Positions 48,949 to 57,125 of a DNA stretch of 64,000 bases are shown in pieces. The position numbers were made by a program, and so were the translations under genes. Source of the stretch: an uncultured Oscillospiraceae bacterium (GTDB taxonomy: Bacteria > Bacillota > Clostridia > Oscillospirales > Oscillospiraceae). How positions within the stretch are numbered: the stretch's first letter is position 1; every line of letters starts with the position of its first letter. The notes beneath the pieces were generated by a model that was given only the letters and a program-made list of their open reading frames with translations, was not told the origin of the DNA and did no database searches. The DNA lies in assembly GCA_910579965.1 (NCBI GenBank), contig CAJTWF010000007.1, positions 28,083 to 92,082 on the forward strand, in the 5' to 3' direction.

Positions 48949-50634
48949 TCAGCAGGCGCCAGAGTTCATCAGCGCCCCGGCGGCCTCCTCCAGCGCGGCC
49001 ATGGCCCCGGCGGCCTCCGCGCCGGTCCGGCCCCGGACGGACAGGTACAGCTTCAGCTTCGGCTCCGTGCCCGAGGGCCGCACGATTACCTTGCCCTCCC
49101 CGGCCAGCCGGAACGCCAGCACGTCCGCGGGGATGAGGCCCGTATCACCCCGGAGGTAGTCGGTGACAGCCTCCACCGGCTGCCCGGCGATCTCCGAGGG
49201 AGGCGCGGTCCGCAGGCGCTCCATCAGCGCGGCCATGGCCGCCATGCCGTCCTGGCCCTCAAACGCCTTGCTCAGCAGGCTGCTGCGGTAAAAGCCGAAC
49301 CGCTCATAGAGGGCGTTCATGGCGTCCAGCAGGGTCATGTTCTGACCGGCGTACCACGCCGCGCACTCGCAGGCCAGCATCACCGCGTTCACCCCGTCCT
49401 TGTCCCGGACGTGGGCCCCGGAGAGGTAGCCGTAGCTCTCCTCGAAGCCGAAGAGGAAGCTCTCCCCCCGGCCCTCCGCCTCCAGCAGGCCGATCTGCTC
49501 ACCGATGTACTTAAAGCCCGTCAGGGTCCGGCGCAGCTCCACGCCGTAGGCCGCCGCCACCGGGGAGGCCATGTCCGTGGACACGATGGTGGTCACGGCC
49601 ACAGGGGCTTGGGGCATGGCGCCCCGCTCCGTCCGAATACGGCACAGGTAGTCAAAGAGGAGGACGCCCATCTCATTGCCGGTGATGAGCCGGTAGCCCC
49701 CCTGGCCGTCGGGCACCGCCGCGCCCATGCGGTCACAGTCCGGGTCCGTGCCCAGGAGCAGGTCCGGCTTCACCTGACCGCACAGGGCCAGACCCCGCTC
49801 CATGGCCTCCCGGATCTCCGGGTTGGGGTAGGGGCAGGTGGGGAAGCGGCCATCCGGGGCCTCCTGCTCCGGCACCACGGTCAGCTCTGTCACGCCCATC
49901 TTCTCCAGCAGCTTTTTCACGCACTCCAGGCCGGAGCCGTTGAGGGGGGTGTACACCAGCCGCAGCCGGCTCACGTCGCTGCCGGGCCGCAGGGCCAGCA
50001 CCGCGTCCACGAAGGCGTCCAGGCAGTCCTCGCCGATGGTGCGGATCAGGCCCTGGGCGGCGGCCGCGTCGTAGTCCGCCAGCTTCACGCCGTCAAAGCA
50101 GTCGGTTTTCTCCATGGCGGCCAGGACCCTCTCCGCCGCCTCGGGGGTGATCTGGCAGCCGTCCGCGCCGTAGACCTTGTAGCCGTTGTACTGGGCGGGG
50201 TTGTGACTGGCGGTGACGCACACGCCGGCCCCGCAGCCCAGATACCGTACCGCCCAGCTCAGGGCCGGGGTGGGCTCCAGGCGGGGGTAGAGGTGGGCGG
50301 TGATGCCGTTGGCCGCCAGCACCCGGGCCGTCTCCCGGGCAAAGAGGGCCCCCTTCAGCCGGCTGTCGTGGGCGATGGCCACGCTCCTGGGCAGGCCGGA
50401 GGCGTTGAGGTAGTCGGCCAGGCCCTGGGTGGCCCGGCGGACGGTGTAGATGTTCATGCGGTTGGTCCCCGCCCCCAGCACGCCCCGCAGGCCGCCGGTG
50501 CCGAAGGCCAGATGGCGGTAGAATCGGTCGGAGACCGCCGCCTCGTCCGTCTCCACAGCCCTCAGCTCCTCGATCAGCTCCGGGTCCTCCCCCGCGCGGT
50601 CCAGCCACCGCGCCAGCTCTGATGCGTAATTCAT
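48949..50634 (-). CDS. phospho-sugar mutase (phosphoglucomutase type)
   Basis: A 561-residue alpha-D-phosphohexomutase that interconverts glucose-1- and glucose-6-phosphate (and perhaps mannose forms). The phosphoserine loop is TASHNP (141-146, Ser143); the metal loop LGTDPDCDRMG, the sugar-binding FGFEESYGYL (GFEES) and the C-terminal phosphate loop IVRPSGTEPKLKLY follow. The length and GFEES fit the PgcA-like long branch of Firmicutes. Monocistronic. Confidence 0.93.
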   Translation of the reverse strand: MNYASELARWLDRAGEDPELIEELRAVETDEAAVSDRFYRHLAFGTGGLRGVLGAGTNRMNIYTVRRATQGLADYLNASGLPRSVAIAHDSRLKGALFARETARVLAANGITAHLYPRLEPTPALSWAVRYLGCGAGVCVTASHNPAQYNGYKVYGADGCQITPEAAERVLAAMEKTDCFDGVKLADYDAAAAQGLIRTIGEDCLDAFVDAVLALRPGSDVSRLRLVYTPLNGSGLECVKKLLEKMGVTELTVVPEQEAPDGRFPTCPYPNPEIREAMERGLALCGQVKPDLLLGTDPDCDRMGAAVPDGQGGYRLITGNEMGVLLFDYLCRIRTERGAMPQAPVAVTTIVSTDMASPVAAAYGVELRRTLTGFKYIGEQIGLLEAEGRGESFLFGFEESYGYLSGAHVRDKDGVNAVMLACECAAWYAGQNMTLLDAMNALYERFGFYRSSLLSKAFEGQDGMAAMAALMERLRTAPPSEIAGQPVEAVTDYLRGDTGLIPADVLAFRLAGEGKVIVRPSGTEPKLKLYLSVRGRTGAEAAGAMAALEEAAGALMNSGAC

Positions 50635-50848
50635 ACTGCGTTTCCTCCTGGTGGATTGATTCTTTTCCTGGCGTAAAAAAGATATATTTCAGAGGCGTTT
50701 ATCCGCGGCCGCCGGCGCGCCGGCGGCCTTCCTGCCGCAAGCATACCATGGGCAGCAGGAAAAGGCAAGCTGCTTTTCACTTTTGCGCACGCCGGTCTCA
50801 TCTTACCATTTTTCCTGATACGGGCGTGGGGGCTTCTGCGCCCGCGCC

Positions 50849-50877
50849 TTGACACCGGGCCGGGATGGAGGTATCAT
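50849..50877 (+). promoter_or_regulatory. promoter of the SDR gene
   Basis: TTGACA (50849-50854), 17-bp spacer, TATCAT (50872-50877), 31 bases before the start. Confidence 0.85.
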
Positions 50878-50907
50878 AAAATCAAACATAGAGCAGGAGG
50901 AGAACAT

Positions 50908-51642
50908 ATGGGCAGAACAGCGTTCATTACCGGCGCGAGCCGGGGCATCGGCCGGGCCATTGCCCGCCGTCTGGCGGCGGAGGGCTGGTCCGTGGGAATC
51001 GACTACCTCCAGGCCCGGGATCAGGCCCTGGCCCTGGAGGAGGAGCTGCGGGGGCAGGGATATCAGGCCCTGGCGGTTCAGGCCGACGTGGCGGACCGGG
51101 AGGCCATCACCGCCGCCGTCACCCGCGTGGAGATGGCCTTCGGCCCGGTGTCCCTGCTGGTGAACAACGCGGGCACAGCCAGCCAGCGCCAGTTTCAGGA
51201 CATTGAGGAGGATTTCTGGCGGCGGATCTTCGCCGTGAACGTGGACGGCGCCTTCCACACCATCCAGGCGGTGCTGCCCCACATGCTCCACGAGAAGGCG
51301 GGCTCCATTGTGAACATCTCCTCTATCTGGGGCCAGCGGGGGGCCTCCTGCGAGTCGGCCTACTCCGCCACCAAGGCGGCCCTTATCGGCCTGACCCGCT
51401 CCCTGGCCATGGAGCTGGCCCCCTCGGGCATCCGGGTCAACTGCGTGGCCCCGGGGGTCATCCGCACGGACATGGTGGAGGTCCTGGGCCGGGAGACCCT
51501 GGCGGCCCTGGCGGAGGAGACCCCCATGGGCCGGCTGGGTACGCCGGAGGAGGTGGCGGAGGCGGTGGCCTTCCTGGGCGGGGACAAGGCGGGGTTCATC
51601 ACCGGCCAGGTCCTCACGGCGGACGGCGGCTTTATTCTGTAA
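50908..51642 (+). CDS. ymfI: SDR oxidoreductase, EF-P 5-aminopentanone reductase type
   Basis: A 244-residue short-chain dehydrogenase. TGASRGIGRAIA binds NADP; catalytic Ser/Tyr/Lys lie in NISSIWGQRGASCESAYSATKAAL. The IWG...GASCE pattern differs from true FabG and matches YmfI, the reductase that finishes 5-aminopentanol modification of elongation factor P in Bacillus. It is isolated from fatty-acid genes, which agrees. If the assignment is right, this organism also modifies EF-P. AGGAGGAG precedes the ATG. Confidence 0.8.
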   Translation: MGRTAFITGASRGIGRAIARRLAAEGWSVGIDYLQARDQALALEEELRGQGYQALAVQADVADREAITAAVTRVEMAFGPVSLLVNNAGTASQRQFQDIEEDFWRRIFAVNVDGAFHTIQAVLPHMLHEKAGSIVNISSIWGQRGASCESAYSATKAALIGLTRSLAMELAPSGIRVNCVAPGVIRTDMVEVLGRETLAALAEETPMGRLGTPEEVAEAVAFLGGDKAGFITGQVLTADGGFIL

Positions 51643-51665
51643 GAGGGCGGGCTGGCATAGCAAAA

Positions 51666-51692
51666 AGAGACAGGACCGCCGGTCCTGTCTCT
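51666..51692. terminator. terminator between ymfI and the converging gene
   Basis: Perfect 12-bp stem AGAGACAGGACC/GGTCCTGTCTCT with a 3-base loop. An A-run precedes it, giving T on the minus strand. Confidence 0.8.
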
Positions 51693-51747
51693 CTCAATAT
51701 TCCTTTTGATCCTTTTCCGGACGCCGCAGACGGCATGGGGAAAGAGA

Positions 51748-52527
51748 TTACATCAGCCTGGTGGTGTGGTACACCAGCTCGGCAAACAGCAGGATGCCCA
51801 GCACCCACAGCAGATAGTAGGCCGCAGGGGCCGCCGCGGCCGCCAGAGCCACGCACACCAGCGCCACAGCCAGCACGCCGTAGACCACCCGATAGTCGCA
51901 CTCCGGGGTAAGGACCCGCACGCCCCACAGCTTGCCCTCGTCCTTCTGGGCCTTGCTGACCAGATAGGCGGCGGCAGCCAGCAGCAGAGCGCCTACCACG
52001 CAGCCCGCGATCACCACCATGCCAAAGGCGGAGGAGTCCGCAGAGGCCCCCCGGGCCCACACGGCGAACATGGCGCAGCTGACGGTCAGGGTACAGAGGA
52101 AGCACTCGGGCTGGAACAGCAGGTAGACCAGCGCCAGCACCACGGCAATGGGGACCAGCACGCACATGGCGGTAATGCCCCGGCTGTTGTCAAAGAAGAA
52201 GGTGACCACCCATCCGGTCAGGGCCAGGAACAGGCCCCCGCCGGCCACCCAGGTCATGATCGTGCGCAGCCGGCGGTCCTTCCGCTTGGCAACGCCCACG
52301 GCGATGCCGGCAATCAGCATCACCAGCCCCAGGTACATACCCCAGGTGAGGATCTGGTGCCAGATGAGCAGGGAGTCAATGGTGCCCATGGCGTAGCCCC
52401 GGTACACCAGAAGAAGGTAGCACTCCGCCGCCAGACCCAGCAGAAACACATTAAAAACCCGGTGCAGGGCCTGGCTCTCCTGCTTCTCCCGGTCCGCGCG
52501 CTTTTGACTAATCGGTTTTTTTGACAT
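51748..52527 (-). CDS. polytopic membrane protein of unknown function
   Basis: A 259-residue protein with seven hydrophobic segments in pairs and a basic N-terminus. No family motif was recognised; the sequence reads as a permease-like or sporulation-type membrane protein. It lies between ymfI and mreB and is oriented toward ymfI. Its conservation cannot be judged here. Confidence 0.6.
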   Translation of the reverse strand: MSKKPISQKRADREKQESQALHRVFNVFLLGLAAECYLLLVYRGYAMGTIDSLLIWHQILTWGMYLGLVMLIAGIAVGVAKRKDRRLRTIMTWVAGGGLFLALTGWVVTFFFDNSRGITAMCVLVPIAVVLALVYLLFQPECFLCTLTVSCAMFAVWARGASADSSAFGMVVIAGCVVGALLLAAAAYLVSKAQKDEGKLWGVRVLTPECDYRVVYGVLAVALVCVALAAAAAPAAYYLLWVLGILLFAELVYHTTRLM

Positions 52528-52666
52528 TCTATCGAAACCTCCGAACGGATGATATCTGGTGGTAAAAACTGCCTTTTGACGGGACGCTGAATTATTCTAT
52601 CAGATTTCCTCCCCTTTTGCAAGAGAAAATCATATTTTTGTGAAAAAGAGCGATGGAGCCCCCGGA

Positions 52667-53695
52667 TCAGTTCACCTGACGGCGGCGGGAGAGGTTGATG
52701 GTGCCCTCCTGCATGTCCGTAATCATGTCCAGGCTCTTGCCTGTGCCCTCGGCCACGCAGGCGATGGCGTTGTCCGCCACCGTGGTGACAATGCCGGTGC
52801 GGGAGGTGATGAGCTTGTCAAAGCCATAGACCAGACTGCCGCCGCCGGTCATCATGATGCCGTTGGTGGACACGTCCGCCACCAGCTCCGGGGGCGTGCG
52901 CTCCAGAACGGCGTGGATGCTCTCCAGGATCCGCTCCGTGGGCTCCTCAAAGGCCTCCAGCATCTCCCCGGAGGAGACAGTGATGGTCTTGGGCAGGCCC
53001 GTGAGCAGGCACCGGCCCTTTACATCCATGGTGGTCTCCTCCTCCTTGGGGTAGACGCAGCCAATGGAGATCTTCATCTTTTCCGCCGTGCTCTCTCCCA
53101 CCAGGATGTTATGCTTGCGGCGCATATACTTGACCACGGCCTCGTTGAACTGGTCCCCGGCCACCTTGATGGACGCGGACTCCACCACGCCGCTCAGGGA
53201 GATGACGGCGATATCGGCGGTGCCGCCGCCGATGTCCACCACCATATGGCCGTCGGGCTTGGTGATGTCGATGCCCGCGCCGATGGCGGCGGCCACGGGC
53301 TCCTCGATGAGGTACACCCGCCGGCATCCGGCCTGGATGCCCGCGTCCACCACGGCGCGCTCCTCCACCTCCGTGATGCCGGAGGGGACGCAGATGATGA
53401 CCCGGGGCTTGAAGACCATGAACCCGGCCACCTTACGGATAAACTCCTTGAGCATCCGCTCGGTCATGTCGTAATCGGAGATGACACCCTCCCGCAGGGG
53501 GCGGATGGCCACGATGTTGCCCGGGGTGCGGCCCAGCATCTGGCGGGCCTCCTCGCCCACCTTGAGCAGCTTGCCTGTGTTCTTGTCCATAGCCACAACG
53601 GAGGGCTCGTTGAGCACGATGCCCTTGCCCTTGACATATACCAGTACGGAAGCAGTACCTAAATCAATACCAATATCCTTCGCAATAGCGCACAT
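52667..53695 (-). CDS. mreB: rod-shape-determining protein MreB/Mbl
   Basis: A 342-residue actin-like protein that guides wall synthesis. KDIGIDLGTASVLVYVKGKGIVLNEPSVVA, the second phosphate loop VVDIGGGTADIAVISL and the adenosine motif IMMTGGGSLVYGFDKL are complete. GAGGTGG lies five bases before the ATG at 53695; an in-frame ATG at 53734 is preceded by AT-rich leader. No mreC/mreD follow, so it may be Mbl or an extra paralogue. Confidence 0.95.
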   Translation of the reverse strand: MCAIAKDIGIDLGTASVLVYVKGKGIVLNEPSVVAMDKNTGKLLKVGEEARQMLGRTPGNIVAIRPLREGVISDYDMTERMLKEFIRKVAGFMVFKPRVIICVPSGITEVEERAVVDAGIQAGCRRVYLIEEPVAAAIGAGIDITKPDGHMVVDIGGGTADIAVISLSGVVESASIKVAGDQFNEAVVKYMRRKHNILVGESTAEKMKISIGCVYPKEEETTMDVKGRCLLTGLPKTITVSSGEMLEAFEEPTERILESIHAVLERTPPELVADVSTNGIMMTGGGSLVYGFDKLITSRTGIVTTVADNAIACVAEGTGKSLDMITDMQEGTINLSRRRQVN

Positions 53696-53855
53696 ATTTT
53701 CCACCTCGTCAGCTTTCCATTCTATTCTTAGCAATTTCCTTGCTTGTACTCTAAAAACTCATTATACTAAGCCGCTCCAAATTTTGCAAGCGGCACAGTC
53801 CACTTTCTTTATTAAATTTTACCCAAAAAAGCGGTCTCCATCCGCCGGTTCTTCG

Positions 53856-54515
53856 CTATTCCGGGATATTTGCGCCGTGCCCGCCCGCCAGAGCCGCGCA
53901 GACCACCGATGCGGCGCCAGCCGCCGTCAGCGCGTCGGCGCAGGCGGCCATGGTTCCGCCGGTGGTACATACGTCGTCGATGAGCAGGAACCGGCGGCCC
54001 GCCACCTGCCCGGGCCAGGGCACGGCGTAGGCGTTTTTCACGTTTTCCTGCCGCTCCCGGGGGCTGGAGAGGGAGGACTGGGCCCGGTTGTGGCGGACCT
54101 TGCGGAGGGTTCGCTCCGCCCGGACGCCCCAGATTCCGGCGGCCTCCCGGGCCAGAATCTGGGCCTGGTCATAGCCCCGGACAAATCTCCGCCGGGGGCT
54201 GACAGGGACGTAGGTGACCGCGTCGAAGCTGCCGGAGAGGTGCTCCGCCGCAGCCTGGACGATATACCGGGCGAACACCTTCGTCCGCCAGGATTTGCCC
54301 TGGAATTTCATGGCCCGCACGCCGGTCTGCACGGGCCCGTCGTAGTAGAGGGCCACCGCGCAGGGGTAGCCCCGCTCTCCCACCGGGCGCAGGATCTTCT
54401 CCGGCGGGACGAGGGGGAGGACGCAGTCCGGGCACACGCCCTCGCCGGGACGGTCCATGAGCGCGCCGCAGAAGGCGCACCTGGGCGGGAAGAGGAGGTC
54501 AAGAAGCAGGTTCAC
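53856..54515 (-). CDS. comF: ComF family phosphoribosyltransferase-like protein
   Basis: A 219-residue protein. The N-terminal CAFCG...CPDC is a zinc finger; the C-terminal FLLIDDVCTTGGTM is the PRPP-binding loop. ComF proteins take part in natural DNA uptake, although genes persist in non-competent Clostridia. Convergent with nothing; the right flank is repeat DNA. Confidence 0.92.
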   Translation of the reverse strand: MNLLLDLLFPPRCAFCGALMDRPGEGVCPDCVLPLVPPEKILRPVGERGYPCAVALYYDGPVQTGVRAMKFQGKSWRTKVFARYIVQAAAEHLSGSFDAVTYVPVSPRRRFVRGYDQAQILAREAAGIWGVRAERTLRKVRHNRAQSSLSSPRERQENVKNAYAVPWPGQVAGRRFLLIDDVCTTGGTMAACADALTAAGAASVVCAALAGGHGANIPE

Positions 54516-54545
54516 GGCGGCAGGTCTCCTTTTTATAGGTCAGCG

Positions 54546-54765
54546 CAGGGAAATCCATGTTTATTGCACAGCCTTGAATTTTGCAGAATCCATGTAGGGG
54601 CGAGCATTGCTCGCCCGTAATGTCTCGAAAACCAGCGAGCTTTCGATGGCGCGGCTAAGAATCGGTGGAAACGGGCGAGCAATGCTCGCCCCTACATCAC
54701 ATCTGTCGGAGCGCTGGATGGTATCCGGACGGCTCCTCCTTCAAAAATAGATTTCCGTGATGTCA
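54546..54765. repeat. nested palindromic element (family 2)
   Basis: The inner part (54592-54618/54671-54697) has perfect 27-bp inverted arms, each containing the palindromic core GGGCGAGCAATGCTCGCCC. CAGGGAAATCCAT at 54545-54557 and a degenerate complement near 54745 form an outer pair. Together they make a structure of about 220 bp in an otherwise gene-free interval. The same outer ends and a degenerate core recur at 56626-56735. Confidence 0.75.
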
Positions 54766-54780
54766 GTGCGGTTTTTACCT

Positions 54781-54820
54781 AAAAAAACCGCCCCGGTGTA
54801 TTTTGCTACAACAGGGCGGT
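54781..54820 (-). terminator. terminator of the ribbon-helix-helix gene
   Basis: ACCGCCC (54787-54793) pairs with GGGCGGT (54814-54820); read leftward, a seven-T run follows. Confidence 0.7.
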
Positions 54821-54833
54821 ATTCTTTCAGTTT

Positions 54834-55022
54834 TCAATCCTCACTATCCTGAGAAATGATGATCGGCCCATGTTTGTTTTCAAAGGCTTTAATGCGGGAA
54901 ATAATCATCTGTTCCAGCTCTTTATTTTTGCTTCTTCCATGATAGGCGGCAATATATGCAAACTTATCCAAAAGTTCTTTTGGCACGCGCAGCGTATAGC
55001 GCGGAGTTTCATCCTTCTTCAT
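54834..55022 (-). CDS. Arc-type ribbon-helix-helix DNA-binding protein
   Basis: A 62-residue protein. RYTLRVPKELLDKFAYIAAYHGRSKNKELEQMI is the Arc/MetJ fold: a DNA-contacting strand and two helices. It is divergent from a 64-residue gene, with TGACG repeats in the shared promoter. Could be the antitoxin of a toxin-antitoxin pair or an Arc-like repressor; no toxin is evident. Confidence 0.8.
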   Translation of the reverse strand: MKKDETPRYTLRVPKELLDKFAYIAAYHGRSKNKELEQMIISRIKAFENKHGPIIISQDSED

Positions 55023-55033
55023 ATTTTTCCCCT

Positions 55034-55102
55034 TGACGAAATATTGACATCATCATAACGCCATGTTATTGTTTATTGGGAGTATGACGCATTTTTGACG
55101 CA
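55034..55102. promoter_or_regulatory. divergent promoter with TGACG repeats
   Basis: TGACGAA (55034), TGACATC (55045), TGACGCA (55085) and TGACGCA (55096) make two pairs of direct repeats, each at 11-bp spacing, as expected for ribbon-helix-helix dimers. TTGACA (55044-55049) with TATTGT (55067-55072) could drive the rightward gene. Confidence 0.5.
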
Positions 55103-55118
55103 ATAACGGAGAGAAAAT

Positions 55119-55313
55119 ATGGAAATCAACCAAATATGCAAGTATAAAAGAGTCTGTTTATATTTATTCTGCCAGATTGACCGGGCGCTGACGGCTCTGA
55201 ACAGCGAGGACCTGCTGAAGGTGGGGAATGCGCGGGAGATCCTGCAAACTGCGATGGACGAGGCGGAAGCGTTTTTAGCCCAGGAGGAGAAGCCGCCGAA
55301 CCCTGAAGCATGA
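55119..55313 (+). CDS. small helical protein of unknown function
   Basis: A 64-residue protein with the pattern of a short helix bundle (ALTALNSEDLLKVGNAREILQTAMDEAEAFL). GGAGAG lies just before the ATG. It is divergent from the ribbon-helix-helix gene, with shared repeats; likely co-regulated. No family recognised. Confidence 0.5.
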   Translation: MEINQICKYKRVCLYLFCQIDRALTALNSEDLLKVGNAREILQTAMDEAEAFLAQEEKPPNPEA

Positions 55314-55314
55314 C

Positions 55315-55342
55315 GAAGTCCCCGCCATTGGGCGGGGGCTTC
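55315..55342 (+). terminator. hairpin after the small helical protein gene
   Basis: GAAGTCCCCGCC (55315-55326) pairs with GGCGGGGGCTTC (55331-55342), with one G-T pair. The nearest T-run is TTTTCCTTTT a few bases on. Confidence 0.65.
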
Positions 55343-55495
55343 TGCGCGTTTTCCTTTTGTTACCATTGGAAACAGATTTGTAGCCGAATCGTCAGCAGTT
55401 AGTAACGACTTTGATGCAATTATGTGTTATGCTGTCGACAGAAAGCCCTGGACTTCGACAGCGGAAGGGCAGAAAGACAACCAATAGCGGTAAAA

Positions 55496-55532
55496 ATTTC
55501 TTTTGATTCTTTTCTTTATTAAAGAAAAGAAT
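55496..55532. repeat. half copy of palindromic repeat family 1
   Basis: ATTCTTTTCTTTA (55506-55518) and its complement TAAAGAAAAGAAT (55520-55532), preceded by TTTCTTTTG, as in the right half of the full copies. It lies in the leader of the next gene, about 12 bases before its Shine-Dalgarno. Confidence 0.7.
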
Positions 55533-55559
55533 GGACACTGAGACAGGAGGTAACACACA

Positions 55560-56507
55560 TTGCTGACAAAATTGAAGGGATTGAGCACACGGGCGAAGAT
55601 TGCCCTGGGATCGGGATTAGCTCTGCTGATTGCGGCGGGGGTGGGCCTGGGGGTATGGCAGCCCTGGAACCAGGAGGAGGAGCCGCCCAAGGAGCCGGTT
55701 AATCAGACAGAGCCCGCGCCAGCGCCCCAGCCCCCGGCGGAAAAGCAGCTGAGCGTCAAGGTGGGGAGCGAGGACGTGCCCTGCACCCTCTATGAGGGGG
55801 ACGGCTGGAGCATCTATGTGCCGGATGGCTGGACGGTGTCCGGCACGCCGGACGGCATTGCCATAAACGACGGCGCGACGGTGCTGGAGGTAGCCCAGGA
55901 GCGGCAGGCCGGCTATGACGGGACTTTTGTGACCGCCTGGGCCGGTGAAAACGGCACAAAGGCGCTGACCTTCTACGCCAGCGAGGGGGCCGGCGGCGGC
56001 TGGAGCGTCACCTTTGGCCCCGCGGACGACGAGGGCTGGCGGAAGTATGAGAAGCTGGCGGCGGCGCTGGCGCGGACCCTGAAGGCGGGGGACAAGGAGC
56101 CCTTTGCGGACAGCTTTGTGCTCCCCGCGGAGCCGGACTGGCAGGAGGCCGAGGGGCTGACGGTGCTGTTTCTGGACAAGGACGGGTATGTGCTGGACGA
56201 CAAGATTCAGAACGCGGTGGAGAGCTACATGCTCTCCTGGCCCGACGAGACCAAGGCCGCCCATACGGGGCAGTACCGGGTCAACGGCATCGGCTGGCAC
56301 AGCACCTTCACCGGTCTGCGGGACGGATACATAGACGTATTCCGGGCCTCCGTCAGCTATGAGCAGACCGGCGGCGGCTGGTCCCTGCCCACGGAGGGCG
56401 TGCTGGCGGCGGTGTACCACGACGGCGGGTCTGTGGAGAAGACCACGTGGCTGGACGAGAGCGTGGTCCGGAGCCTGCCGGAGCTGGCCGCCCAGCTCAA
56501 GGGCTGA
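55560..56507 (+). CDS. membrane-anchored extracytoplasmic protein of unknown function
   Basis: A 315-residue protein with an N-terminal helix (about 13-33), a Pro/Glu linker (40-62) and two soluble halves: WSIYVPDGW...ALTFYASEGAGGGW and a second, NTF2-like part from DGYVLDDKIQNAVESYMLSW. The start is TTG at 55560, with AGGAGGT eight bases upstream. No family assigned. It may be a surface or wall-associated factor. The A/T-hairpin repeat directly upstream is unusual. Confidence 0.7.
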   Translation: MLTKLKGLSTRAKIALGSGLALLIAAGVGLGVWQPWNQEEEPPKEPVNQTEPAPAPQPPAEKQLSVKVGSEDVPCTLYEGDGWSIYVPDGWTVSGTPDGIAINDGATVLEVAQERQAGYDGTFVTAWAGENGTKALTFYASEGAGGGWSVTFGPADDEGWRKYEKLAAALARTLKAGDKEPFADSFVLPAEPDWQEAEGLTVLFLDKDGYVLDDKIQNAVESYMLSWPDETKAAHTGQYRVNGIGWHSTFTGLRDGYIDVFRASVSYEQTGGGWSLPTEGVLAAVYHDGGSVEKTTWLDESVVRSLPELAAQLKG

Positions 56508-56537
56508 CGCTGACCGGACAGGGCGCCAAACACGCAG

Positions 56538-56570
56538 AGCGGCCGGCTGTACCGCAAAGCCGGCCGCTTT
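56538..56570 (+). terminator. hairpin after the anchored protein gene
   Basis: Perfect 10-bp AGCGGCCGGC/GCCGGCCGCT (56538-56547 and 56559-56568), then TT. Confidence 0.7.
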
Positions 56571-56625
56571 CCCGCCTCCGTATGCGCCGCGGAGGACGGG
56601 AATTTTTCTGGATTGGTAAATTTCA

Positions 56626-56735
56626 CAGGGAAATCCATTTTCCCCCAAACGCATCCTCCTGCAGGGGCGAGCATCGCCCGCCCATGTACAAATCCCGAAA
56701 GGATCCATCTGCCGCTGTAAAAATGGATTTCCCTG
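56626..56735. repeat. palindromic element, family 2 (degenerate core)
   Basis: Perfect 16-bp ends CAGGGAAATCCATTTT (56626-56641) and complement (56720-56735). The core contains GGGGCGAGCATCGCCCGCCC, related to the perfect core at 54.6 kb. 110 bp, no coding capacity. It ends 18 bases before the tRNA-Arg promoter. Confidence 0.7.
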
Positions 56736-56753
56736 AAAATTTCAAGTTTACTC

Positions 56754-56782
56754 TTTACAATTCAGAAAATATCTGCTATACT
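56754..56782 (+). promoter_or_regulatory. tRNA-Arg promoter
   Basis: TTTACA (56754-56759), 17-bp spacer, TATACT (56777-56782). Confidence 0.85.
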
Positions 56783-56813
56783 GTGCAAAGCAGTTATCCT
56801 CAAAAATAAATAT

Positions 56814-56890
56814 GTGCCAGTGGCGCAGCTGGATAGCGCGTTGGACTCCGACTCCAAAGGTCGCAGGTTCGAATCCTGTCTGGCATACCA
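56814..56890 (+). tRNA. tRNA-Arg (CCG)
   Basis: 77 nt with CCA. GTGCCAG pairs with CTGGCAT (one G-T pair); anticodon stem TTGGA/TCCAA encloses CTCCGAC, anticodon CCG at 56848-56850. Confidence 0.95.
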
Positions 56891-56925
56891 AACCCCCAGA
56901 AAATCTTATGATTTTCTGGGGGTTT
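56890..56925 (+). terminator. terminator of tRNA-Arg
   Basis: Perfect 16-bp stem (56890-56905 and 56910-56925), loop of 4. Confidence 0.9.
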
Positions 56926-57019
56926 GTCAAATAAATCCACTTTCCGGGCAGCGCCCCGGTGTTCTGTCCCGCAATACCACAGGAGAGGAACTGAACGCGT
57001 GACAGACGGACTTGCCCAC

Positions 57020-57048
57020 TTGTATTCCGCCCCCGGATGTGCTATCAT
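57020..57048 (+). promoter_or_regulatory. alpha-galactosidase promoter
   Basis: TTGTAT (57020-57025), 17-bp spacer, TATCAT (57043-57048). Confidence 0.6.
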
Positions 57049-57125
57049 GGCAGGAACGCGGCGGAGCACCCGTGCAGCCGCAGGGTCCGATACAAGCCCA
57101 CCACCTAGAAACCAGGAGGTTTTCC

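Noticed and set aside
50908..51642. fabG of fatty-acid synthesis
   Set aside because: Motif around the catalytic Tyr fits YmfI, and no fatty-acid genes are near.
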